This document shows, piece after piece, positions 1 through 6,064 of a stretch of 6,064 bases of DNA. The DNA is taken from assembly GCA_903918705.1 (NCBI GenBank), contig CAIXFP010000044.1:1-6064 (forward strand), given 5' to 3'. The notes below the pieces were generated by a model. It was not told where the DNA came from. It searched no databases and saw only the letters and a program-made list of their open reading frames with translations. The stretch is from an uncultured Pseudomonadota bacterium (GTDB lineage: Bacteria > Pseudomonadota > Gammaproteobacteria > Burkholderiales > Thiobacillaceae). The translations under genes were made by a program, and so were the position numbers. The stretch's first letter is position 1. Each line of letters opens with the position of its first letter.

Positions 1-122
1 AACAGCGGTGTGCCATGCTCCAGAGCCAATTGTTTCAAATTTTGAGGGTCCATTAGATTCGGGCGCGTAGCGGGCTCACCCGGCAGGTGAGCGTGATCGA
101 AGGCGCGAACCTCAGCACCCAT
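1..122 (-). CDS. Start of an unidentified reading frame, cut by the left edge
   Basis: On the minus strand, an ATG at 122 opens a frame that stays open for 40 codons to base 1. It begins MGAEVRAFDHAHLPG and continues to LKQLALEHGTPL at the edge. GTGAGG at 127-132 could act as a ribosome binding site, though its 4-nt spacing is short. A second in-frame ATG at 51-53 has no visible binding site. The start lies 45 nt after the SDR gene on the same strand, as expected for the next operon member. The phrase LALEHGTPL resembles the opening of fold-type III PLP-dependent decarboxylases (LysA-like, usually followed by YVYD), but the diagnostic residues lie outside the window. AEVRAFD instead resembles a Rossmann-fold strand, which is unusual at a true N-terminus and would fit a gene that lost its beginning. 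Third-position GC is 23 of 40 codons, lower than in the core genes. Function not assigned. Confidence 0.4.
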   Translation of the reverse strand, partial: MGAEVRAFDHAHLPGEPATRPNLMDPQNLKQLALEHGTPL

Positions 123-167
123 GCGGCCTCACGCAGCCAAACGAGCGGTCAACTGAGGAATCAAGGT

Positions 168-1118
168 TCAAGGCAGTGCATGCCCACCCTGCCGGAGAAA
201 ATGGCCCACGGTCAGTTCCAGCCCTTGCGCCATGGAAAATGGCGGCCGCCAGCCCAGATCGCGGCGGATCAGGCTGCTGTCGACAGTCAGCGAACCAAGT
301 ATCCGATCCATCTCCGCCCCGCGCCCCGGCAAACGCCCCGCCACCCGCAACCAGGCCGTCGGCAGCGGCAACAGGCGGGCCGGCCGGTTCATGGCGCGGG
401 CCAGGCGGCGTACCAGTTCGGCGCTGGAAACATCCTCGCCGTCGCAGAGCAGGAAAGTCTTTCCCGCCGCGGCGGAATGTTCCAGACAGGCGGACAGGGC
501 ATCGGTGAGATTTCCCAGATAAAGCAGGCTGCGGCGATTTTCGACGCGGCCGAAGGGCAACGGCCAGCCCTTTTCCACGCTCCGCATCAGGCGCAGGAAA
601 TTGGCCCCCACGCCGGGGCCATAGATCAGGGGCGGGCGCAGGATCACCACCCGCATCCCCGTCGCCGCCTCGATCTCGCGCAAGCCCTGTTCCGCTTCCC
701 ACTTGGACACCGCATAGGCATCCATGGGTGCGGCCGGATCGGACTCGGTATAAGGTTCCGTCCGGCCTTCGCCGTTCACCTTGATGGAGCTGACGAAGAC
801 GAAACGCCGGATTCCGGCGACTGCGGCCTGGCGGGCCAGGTTCAGGGTACCCGCGGTATTCACGCGGCGGTAGGCCGCGAGCGGGTCGCCCTCGGCATCC
901 GCCATGCGATGCACGCGGGCGGCCAGGTGCACCACGGCGTCAGCTCCGTCCAGGGCGGCGCCCCAGGTCGTGGCCGGCCCCACCTCCCCTACCCGGCGCG
1001 CGCCGGCCATGTCCCGCGCCCCGCGCAGCGCAGGAATCACGCCGTGGCCCCTGGCGGCGAGGCAGGCGCAAGTGGCGCGGCCGACGAAACCGGAGGCGCC
1101 GGTGACGAGAACGTTCAT
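168..1118 (-). CDS. SDR-family NAD(P)-dependent sugar epimerase/dehydrogenase, WbpV-like
   Basis: 316-residue extended short-chain dehydrogenase/reductase. The ATG at 1118 forms an ATGA overlap with the preceding gene, and the protein begins directly with the Rossmann strand MNVLVTGASGFVG (TGxxGxxG at 6-13). The longer open frame up to 1469 is only overlap. Other landmarks are VVHLAARVH (62-70), the catalytic serine in FVSSIKVNGE (Ser111), the YxxxK pair Y135/K139 in YAVSK, and RPPLIYGPG (161-169), LPFGRVENRRSLLYLGNL (187-204) in the substrate half. The HLAARVH, SSIKVNGE and PFGxxxNRRSLxYxxNL combination is characteristic of WbpV and relatives, which act on 4-keto or C4 positions of UDP-linked 6-deoxyhexosamines such as UDP-QuiNAc or UDP-FucNAc. 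General UDP-glucose-4-epimerase-like annotation is the fallback. The product is cytoplasmic and would supply an activated sugar to the glycosyltransferases of this operon. The stop is TGA at 168-170; a 45-nt gap follows. Confidence 0.93.
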   Translation of the reverse strand: MNVLVTGASGFVGRATCACLAARGHGVIPALRGARDMAGARRVGEVGPATTWGAALDGADAVVHLAARVHRMADAEGDPLAAYRRVNTAGTLNLARQAAVAGIRRFVFVSSIKVNGEGRTEPYTESDPAAPMDAYAVSKWEAEQGLREIEAATGMRVVILRPPLIYGPGVGANFLRLMRSVEKGWPLPFGRVENRRSLLYLGNLTDALSACLEHSAAAGKTFLLCDGEDVSSAELVRRLARAMNRPARLLPLPTAWLRVAGRLPGRGAEMDRILGSLTVDSSLIRRDLGWRPPFSMAQGLELTVGHFLRQGGHALP

Positions 1119-2230
1119 GGAGCCAGCTCGCGATACAGGGCCAGGGTCTGGCCGATCACGAGTTCCTGGGAAAACTCGGCCAGCGCCCGCTCCCGGCTGC
1201 GTTCGCCCATGCGGCGGCGCAGGTCCGCGTCGAGGATCAATTTCTTCAGCGCGGCGGCCAGGGCTTGCGTGTCCCGCACCGGCACCAGCAAGCCGTTGTC
1301 TCCCTCCTGCACCACCTCGCGGCAACCGGGCGTATCGCTGGTCACGATGGGCAGGCCGCAAGCAGCGGCTTCCAGCAGGGATTTGGGCAGCCCTTCCCGG
1401 TAGGAAGGCAGGCAGGCGATGTGAGCCTGTCGCAGCACCGCGGCCATGTCCTCGCGCCGCCCCCACCACTCGATGCCATCCCGCCCCTGCCAGGCGCGCA
1501 GCGTCGCGTCGGGCACCGCCGCCGGATTGGCCGGGTCCGGCTCGCCCACCAGCACGAAGCGGGCAGCCACTCCGTCACTATGCAGCCGCTTCGCCGCCGC
1601 CACGAATTCACCCACCCCCTTGGCCCACAACATGCGCGCCACCAACATCACGGTGACCGGCGGGGGCGCCGCTGGTGCCGGCGCGAACAGCGTCGTATCC
1701 ACGCCGGCGCCGCGGATCAGGCGCAAATGGCCCCGTGGCACGCCGGCCGCCGCGAGCAGGGCCAGGTCATCCGGGTTCTGGACGATGCCACGGCTGCCGG
1801 AAGCGGACAGCCATCGCGCCAGCAACCCGTGCAGGGCGGGCCGCGCGATTCGCGCGCCCCATCCCGCGGAAGTGAACAGCCAGCCCAGGCCCGCCACCGC
1901 GTTGACCACCCACGGCACCCCGGCCAGCCGCGCCGCCACGGACCCGTAAAACACCGGCTTCAGGGCGACGTGGTGGACGATGTCCGGGCCCACGCGCCGA
2001 TAGAGCCGGACCAGGCGGGCAATTTCCAGGACGGGATTGCCGCCGCGCCGGGACAGTTCGAACGGTATGAACTCCAGTCCGGCATCCCGTATGGCCTGGC
2101 CGTGCCTGCCTTCCCGCGCCGCCACCGTGACGGCGTAGCCGGCCTCCCGCGCGGCGCGTGCCAGGGGCAGACGGTGGGAGACGAAATACCAGTCCTCGGT
2201 GACCAGGAACAGCAACTTCGGCCGATTCAC
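1115..2230 (-). CDS. GT4-family glycosyltransferase (PglA/CapM-like subtype)
   Basis: Complete 371-residue GT-B glycosyltransferase. It starts with GTG at 2230 inside the stop of the amidotransferase gene (GTGA overlap), with GTGAGG 7 nt upstream as a good ribosome binding site. The N-terminal domain has LFLVTEDWYFVSHRLPLA (residues 7-24), then HHVALKPVFYGSVAARLAGVPWVVNAVAGLG (split by the linker around 86-116), a pattern typical of the PglA/CapM-type group that acts on undecaprenyl-diphosphate-linked sugars. QNPDDLALLAAAGV (151-164) precedes the donor domain, which carries the EX7E motif E279/E287 (REGLPKSLLE) and DNGLLVPVRD (311-320). It is clearly a different subtype from the two GT4 genes upstream. 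In wbp-like clusters a glycosyltransferase beside wbpV often adds the second sugar of the repeat unit to the lipid-linked first sugar; that role is plausible here but inferred. The product should act at the cytoplasmic membrane surface. Its stop overlaps the next gene's ATG. Confidence 0.94.
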   Translation of the reverse strand: MNRPKLLFLVTEDWYFVSHRLPLARAAREAGYAVTVAAREGRHGQAIRDAGLEFIPFELSRRGGNPVLEIARLVRLYRRVGPDIVHHVALKPVFYGSVAARLAGVPWVVNAVAGLGWLFTSAGWGARIARPALHGLLARWLSASGSRGIVQNPDDLALLAAAGVPRGHLRLIRGAGVDTTLFAPAPAAPPPVTVMLVARMLWAKGVGEFVAAAKRLHSDGVAARFVLVGEPDPANPAAVPDATLRAWQGRDGIEWWGRREDMAAVLRQAHIACLPSYREGLPKSLLEAAACGLPIVTSDTPGCREVVQEGDNGLLVPVRDTQALAAALKKLILDADLRRRMGERSRERALAEFSQELVIGQTLALYRELAP

Positions 2231-4170
2231 GGATTGGCCTCACGCCAGGCCTGGAACATCAGCACGTCCCACAGGTGGTAAGCCCAGTTGCGACGGCCGG
2301 ACTGGTGTTCCGCCCAGAGATGGCGGATCGGCGTCGGGTCGAAATAGCTCTCGCGCCGCAGCCTGGCCTCGTCGAGCAGCGCTTCCGCCCAATCCTTCAT
2401 GGGACCACGCAGCCAAACATCGATGGGCACGCCGAAGCCCATCTTGGGCCGGTCGATCAGATGGCGCGGCACATGGCGATAGAGCACCTGGCGCAACAGC
2501 CACTTGCCCTGGCCATCGCGGATTTTCATGGCCAGCGGCAAGCGCCAGGCAAATTCCACCAGGCGGTGATCCAACAGTGGCACCCGGGTCTCCAGGGAAA
2601 CTGCCATGGCAGCGCGATCCACTTTCACCAGGATGTCGTCGGGGAGGTAGGACACCTGGTCCAAATACATCATGCGCTGGGGAAAATCCGGGCTATCCAG
2701 CCAGCGGGCGGGATCGAACAACGCCGTCGCGGGCTCGTGCGAGTGCCACACCACAGCGGCCGGGTCGTCCCAGTGGGAAACCAGGCGTTGATAGATCGCC
2801 TCCGGCTGGCGCGCGGCAAACAGGGCCGCCAGCTTGTGCAGTTTATCGCCCGGATTGGCATGGCGCAGCGCGGCGGGCAGCAGGGGGCCGGCCATATGAA
2901 ACAGCCGGTTCCAGGCCGCTGGCGACAACGCCGTCAAGCCTGCTTGCGCCGCCCGGCGCAGCGGCCGGGGCATCCGGCTGAAGCGCCGCCACAACTGCAT
3001 GGCCCAGAAGTAGCGGTTGTAGCCGCCGAACAGTTCATCGCCGCCATCGCCGGACAGGCTCACCGTCACGTGTTGGCGGGCCAGTTGGGAAACAAGAAAA
3101 GTAGGGATTTGCGAGGAGTCGGCGAAGGGTTCGTCATACAGCGCCGGCAGCCGGGGAATCACATTCATGGCCTGGCGCGGCGTGGCATAGAGCTCGGTAT
3201 GGTCGCAGCCGAGGTGGGCCGCCACCGCCTTGGCGTGGTGCGCCTCGTTGTATTCGCCCTCGTGGAAACCGATGCTGAAACTCCGCACCGGCCGGCTGGA
3301 CTGGGCCTGCATCAGCGCCACCACCACGGAGGAGTCGATGCCGCCGGAGAGAAATGCCCCGAGGGGAACATCCGCCAGCATCTGGCCGGCTATGGCCTGG
3401 CGCAACAGGCGTTCCAGCTCGTCGGCGGCTTCGCCAACGTCGCCGGCAAAAGGCTGCGCCAGTCCGGATTCCGCCGCCTCCCGCGCCGACCAGTAGGGTA
3501 TCGGTTCCGCGACGACGGTAGACGGCCCCTGGGCGGCCACCCGCAGAAACATTCCCGGCGGCAGCTTCCGGATGCCTCGGTATATGCTCCAGGGCGCCGG
3601 CACGTAGTTGCGGCGCATAAAAAGCGCCAGGGCATCGCGGTCGATTTCTCCGGAAAACCCGGGCCAGGTCCGCAACGCCTTGAGTTCCGAGGCAAACAGA
3701 AAATGGCCGGCCATCGTGCCGTAATACAGCGGCTTCTCGCCGAGGCGGTCGCGCGCCAGGGTCAGGCTGCGTTCCTGGCGATCCCACAGGGCGAAGGCGA
3801 ACATCCCCACACATAGCCTGAGTGTGGTCTCGACGCCCCAGGCCGTGATGGCCGCCAGCAGGGTTTCGGTGTCCGAATGGCCGCGCCAGTTTTCGCCAGC
3901 CAGCAACGCCCGCAATGCCTGGTGGTTGTAGATTTCCCCGTTGAACACGATCACATGGCGTCCATCGGTCGAGGCCATGGGCTGATGTCCGGCCGGCGAG
4001 AGATCCAGGATGGCCAGGCGGCGATGCGCCAGGGCGATCCGCGCACCTTCATCGACCCACACCCCGGAGTCGTCGGGGCCGCGGTGATGCATCGCCTCGG
4101 CCATACTTCGCGCAACTGCCGCGCAATCGGCCCGCCCTCCCCCGCCCAGGAATCCCGCGATGCCGCACAT
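2227..4170 (-). CDS. Asparagine-synthetase-type glutamine amidotransferase (AsnB/WbpS-like)
   Basis: 647-residue, apparently intact class II glutamine amidotransferase fused to an ATP-dependent synthetase domain. The start is fixed at 4170 because the catalytic nucleophile Cys2 must follow the initiator Met (MCGIAGFLG), to be exposed after Met removal; the open frame upstream to 4425 is only overlap with the preceding gene. Glutaminase domain, about 1-200: HRGPDDSG (29-36), FNGEIYN (76-82), HSDTET (98-103). Synthetase domain, about 255-600: PP-loop SGGIDSS (275-281), SLSGDGGDELFGGY (371-384) and SLETRVPLLDH (525-535). All residues expected for ammonia release, ATP pyrophosphate chemistry and acyl-adenylate formation appear present. 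Family chemistry is amidation of a carboxylate using glutamine and ATP. Inside a glycan operon the likely substrate is a uronic-acid residue or its nucleotide sugar rather than aspartate, as proposed for WbpS in P. aeruginosa O-antigen loci; this is inference. The stop overlaps the next gene's start by 4 nt. Confidence 0.95.
   Translation of the reverse strand: MCGIAGFLGGGGRADCAAVARSMAEAMHHRGPDDSGVWVDEGARIALAHRRLAILDLSPAGHQPMASTDGRHVIVFNGEIYNHQALRALLAGENWRGHSDTETLLAAITAWGVETTLRLCVGMFAFALWDRQERSLTLARDRLGEKPLYYGTMAGHFLFASELKALRTWPGFSGEIDRDALALFMRRNYVPAPWSIYRGIRKLPPGMFLRVAAQGPSTVVAEPIPYWSAREAAESGLAQPFAGDVGEAADELERLLRQAIAGQMLADVPLGAFLSGGIDSSVVVALMQAQSSRPVRSFSIGFHEGEYNEAHHAKAVAAHLGCDHTELYATPRQAMNVIPRLPALYDEPFADSSQIPTFLVSQLARQHVTVSLSGDGGDELFGGYNRYFWAMQLWRRFSRMPRPLRRAAQAGLTALSPAAWNRLFHMAGPLLPAALRHANPGDKLHKLAALFAARQPEAIYQRLVSHWDDPAAVVWHSHEPATALFDPARWLDSPDFPQRMMYLDQVSYLPDDILVKVDRAAMAVSLETRVPLLDHRLVEFAWRLPLAMKIRDGQGKWLLRQVLYRHVPRHLIDRPKMGFGVPIDVWLRGPMKDWAEALLDEARLRRESYFDPTPIRHLWAEHQSGRRNWAYHLWDVLMFQAWREANP
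2238..2243 (-). promoter_or_regulatory. Ribosome binding site for the third GT4 gene
   Basis: GTGAGG stands 7 nt before the GTG start at 2230. It lies inside the end of the amidotransferase gene. It supports GTG as the real start and, with the 4-nt stop/start overlap, points to translational coupling. Confidence 0.55.
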
Positions 4171-4172
4171 GC

Positions 4173-5306
4173 TTATGCCCGCTCCCGATGTAGTTCTCGA
4201 TAAAACGCCGCGTAGCGCGCGGCGATCACATCCATGTCGAAATTCCGCGCAATGCGCTCCCGCGCGCCCGCGCCCAGGGCATCCCGCCGCGCGGCGGGGA
4301 GAACCAGCAGTTCCCGCCAGGCCCCCGCCAGCGCCGCCATGTCGCCGCGGGGCACCACGCGGCCGGTGTCGCCGATGATCAGGGCGGCATCGCCCGCATC
4401 CGTGGAAACACAAGGCACCGCGCAAGCCATCGCCTCACCGAGAACGTTGGGGAAAGCCTCTCCCCAGGAAGCCAGGGTGGACAGGTCCAGGGACGCCATC
4501 AGGCGGGGAAGGTCCTGGCGCTCCCCCAACAGGTGGAGCACCGGCGCCACCCCGGCCCTCCTCGCCTGATCCACCAATTCCACATTGCCATCATCGACCC
4601 CGCGCCCCGCCAGCAGAAAATGCACGTCGGGGCGCACCTGGTGCAGCAAGCCGGCGGCGACCAGCAAGCCGGCGTGGTTCTTCTGGGGGTCGTAACGCGC
4701 GAAAAGACCGATCAGGGGAACTGTGCCGGGAATTCCCAATTCCGCCCGAACGCTGTCCCGCGCCTGCCGGTCCGGATGGAAGCGTGCGAGGTCGAAACCA
4801 TTGGCGATAACCTCGAATCGATCCGCCGCATAACCCAGGGCCACATGGCTATCCCGCGCCGCCAGGGAACAGCAGACGATGCGCGCCGGCAACCACCCGG
4901 ACAAGCGCGCCAGCCAGCCGACCAGCCTGCGGGTGCGCGGTTTGGTCTTGTCAGGGGAAAGGTCGTTATTGCGGATGTTCCAGGCCAGCGCCCGAACGCC
5001 GGCCAGACGTGCCGCGGTGCCGCCAACCAGATCGGCGTGGTAAAGCCAGGTCTGCACCACCTCCGGTTGGAAGCCACGGAGCAGGCGTAGTAATCGCATC
5101 AGAACAAGCGGATCGGGGCGCGAAGCAGACATGCCCAGCGCCAGCACCGGGATACCGGCCGTCATCAGTTGGTCGGCCACTGGCCCCGCGTTGGTGAGGG
5201 AAATGACCTGTTGCTCGAATTCCGGTCGTAGCCGCTGCGCCAGCCGCAGCAACATGCCTTCTGCCCCGCCGGTGTCGAGGCCGGTGATGATGTGGACTAG
5301 CCGCAC
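4173..5306 (-). CDS. GT4-family glycosyltransferase, paralogue of the preceding gene
   Basis: Complete 377-residue GT-B fold glycosyltransferase. The GTG start at 5306 is chosen because MRLVHIITGLDTGGAEGML is a classic GT4 N-terminus with the glycine-rich loop at residues 9-15. It overlaps the end of the upstream gene by 10 nt, and a G-rich stretch lies just upstream. The N-terminal acceptor domain covers about residues 1-165. The donor domain begins around IANGFD (167-172) and LFARYDPQKN (201-210). The EX7E motif is E283/E291 in GEAFPNVLGE, followed by TGRVVPRGD. The C-terminus YAAFYREL is the usual GT4 closing helix. Donor-domain blocks match the preceding gene closely (EAMAC, DAGDAALIIGDTGRVVP against DVGDSALIVGETGRVVP), so the two are adjacent paralogues. 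Expected role: adding one sugar of a surface glycan repeat unit on a lipid carrier. Specificity is unknown. The stop (TAA, 4173-4175) lies 2 nt before the next start, so the genes are probably co-translated. Confidence 0.95.
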   Translation of the reverse strand: MRLVHIITGLDTGGAEGMLLRLAQRLRPEFEQQVISLTNAGPVADQLMTAGIPVLALGMSASRPDPLVLMRLLRLLRGFQPEVVQTWLYHADLVGGTAARLAGVRALAWNIRNNDLSPDKTKPRTRRLVGWLARLSGWLPARIVCCSLAARDSHVALGYAADRFEVIANGFDLARFHPDRQARDSVRAELGIPGTVPLIGLFARYDPQKNHAGLLVAAGLLHQVRPDVHFLLAGRGVDDGNVELVDQARRAGVAPVLHLLGERQDLPRLMASLDLSTLASWGEAFPNVLGEAMACAVPCVSTDAGDAALIIGDTGRVVPRGDMAALAGAWRELLVLPAARRDALGAGARERIARNFDMDVIAARYAAFYRELHRERA

Positions 5307-6064
5307 CGGTCCAGCCCCAGCGCCTGCATTGAGCGCGTCACCATGGTATCCAGGCTGAATTCCGACTCGATACGCGCGCGCGCCGCCACCCCCATAATGG
5401 CCTGATCGCCGCGTGGCAAATTGAGCAACCCCATGACCGCATCGGCCAATGCCTGGGGATCGGATGGCGGCACAACCCGACCGGTCTCCCCCACGATCAG
5501 CGCCGAGTCGCCCACGTCGGTGACCACACAGAGACGTTCGCAGGCCATCGCTTCGGCAATGGCATTGGAAAACCCTTCACCGAAGGCAGACGATGAAATG
5601 GCAACGTCCAGCGCGCTATGGACCGCGGCCATGTCTTCGCGGGCGCCTGCCCAGATGATCCGATCGGCCAGTCCAAGTGCCAATAACTGCTGTTGCAACT
5701 TTCCCTTATAAACGGCACTGCCATCACCGACACAGACGAAACGCACACATTGGCTTTTCTGTGCAATCAGGGCAGCCGCTTGGAGAAACGTTGTTTGGTC
5801 TTTCATGGGGTCGAGACGTGCAACCAAACCGACCAGAATTTCAGCTTCACTGATACCCCAGCCAGAACGCACATCATCACGTCCACTGGCATCGAAACAA
5901 AAACACTCCACATCAATCCCATTGGGAATGGTGATCATCTTGCTCTCGGGAAAGCCATGGCCCACTGCATGACTTCTGCCAGCCTCCGAATTGGCAATGA
6001 CAAGATCAGCCTTGTGAGCCAGGACTCGCTCAAACCAATCTGCCCATTGTGTCAGCCAGTCATA
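5297..6064 (-). CDS. GT4-family glycosyltransferase, 5' end cut by the window edge
   Basis: This gene runs off the right edge. The frame is open from base 6064 to a TAG stop at 5297-5299, giving 255 visible residues. An internal GTG at 5965 could be mistaken for the start, but the 33 codons before it are open and encode typical GT4 sequence (ADLVIANSEAGRSHA). Only the end of the N-terminal acceptor domain and the whole C-terminal donor-binding Rossmann domain are present. Visible motifs are the linker IPNGID, the GLVARLDPMKD strand-loop, and the GT4 EX7E motif (GEGFSNAIAE, glutamates at visible residues 163 and 171) followed by TGRVVPPSD. The enzyme should transfer a sugar from a nucleotide donor with retention of configuration, at the cytoplasmic side of the inner membrane; donor and acceptor cannot be read from sequence. 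The C-terminus (ALGLDRCG) lacks the aromatic YxxxY-type helix end seen in its neighbour. Codon composition changes strongly along the gene: GC-poor third positions at the right, GC-rich at the end. Confidence 0.93.
   Translation of the reverse strand, partial: YDWLTQWADWFERVLAHKADLVIANSEAGRSHAVGHGFPESKMITIPNGIDVECFCFDASGRDDVRSGWGISEAEILVGLVARLDPMKDQTTFLQAAALIAQKSQCVRFVCVGDGSAVYKGKLQQQLLALGLADRIIWAGAREDMAAVHSALDVAISSSAFGEGFSNAIAEAMACERLCVVTDVGDSALIVGETGRVVPPSDPQALADAVMGLLNLPRGDQAIMGVAARARIESEFSLDTMVTRSMQALGLDRCG

Noticed and set aside
1..75. Alternative minus-strand frame containing SKFETIGSGAWHTAV at the left edge
   Set aside because: It looks protein-like but follows a TGA at 76-78 and has no ATG, GTG or TTG start before the edge. 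It could only be a gene fragment; the frame opening at 122 has a start codon and is preferred, though not strongly.
123..167. Possible terminator or promoter in the only intergenic gap
   Set aside because: I found no stem-loop followed by a T-run and no convincing -35/-10 pair in these 45 bases.
87..1403. Long plus-strand open frame of 438 codons opposite the SDR gene
   Set aside because: It is rich in Arg, Pro, Gly, His and Gln with no domain pattern, as expected for the complement of a high-GC gene. The minus strand here encodes a clear SDR protein.
1119..1469. Upstream extension of the SDR protein by 117 codons
   Set aside because: The SDR fold starts at MNVLVTGASGFVG. The extension overlaps the well-supported end of the third GT4 gene in another frame.
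1265..2281. Plus-strand open frame of 338 codons opposite the third GT4 gene
   Set aside because: Low-complexity basic and Gln/His-rich composition, no recognisable motif; antisense shadow.
2275..3816. Plus-strand open frame of 513 codons opposite the amidotransferase
   Set aside because: Its length follows from the codon bias of the opposite strand. It shows no family motifs, and the minus-strand frame carries every catalytic motif of the AsnB family.
4171..4425. Upstream extension of the amidotransferase by 85 codons
   Set aside because: Class II amidotransferases need Cys directly after the initiator Met. The extension lies wholly over the preceding glycosyltransferase gene and is Arg/Gly-rich shadow sequence.

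Overview
The window is a GC-rich stretch from a bacterial surface-polysaccharide cluster, most likely O-antigen or capsule. All genes read on the minus strand, so the biological order runs from the right edge (6064) to the left edge (1). The GC-rich coding style and the protein families (a WbpV-like nucleotide-sugar dehydrogenase/epimerase, a WbpS-like asparagine-synthetase-type amidotransferase and several GT4 glycosyltransferases) suggest a Gram-negative proteobacterium, probably beta or gamma. The species cannot be told from this window.

In transcription order the layout is: (1) a GT4 glycosyltransferase cut by the right edge (5297-6064); (2) a second, related GT4 glycosyltransferase (4173-5306); (3) a class II glutamine amidotransferase/asparagine synthetase (2227-4170); (4) a third GT4 glycosyltransferase of a different subtype (1115-2230); (5) an SDR-type NAD(P)-dependent sugar dehydrogenase/epimerase resembling WbpV (168-1118); (6) the start of a further reading frame cut by the left edge (1-122). 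The junctions are a 10-nt overlap, a 2-nt gap, a 4-nt GTGA overlap, a 4-nt ATGA overlap and a 45-nt gap. This is the signature of one translationally coupled operon. No promoter, terminator, RNA gene, mobile element or CRISPR array was recognised, and there is no gene-free stretch longer than 45 bases.

A reasonable reading is that the SDR enzyme makes or finishes a nucleotide-activated deoxyamino sugar. The three glycosyltransferases would build the repeat unit on a lipid carrier at the cytoplasmic face of the inner membrane. The AsnB-type enzyme would amidate a sugar carboxylate (uronamide formation) rather than make free asparagine. The amidotransferase-glycosyltransferase-WbpV arrangement recalls the wbpS-wbpT/U-wbpV part of Pseudomonas aeruginosa O6-like O-antigen clusters, recalled from knowledge and not checked by search.

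The most notable points are a steep composition gradient inside the first glycosyltransferase gene, the paralogy of the two adjacent GT4 genes, and an unidentified, compositionally different reading frame at the left edge. I see no convincing novel system; this looks like an accessory but recognisable glycan locus.
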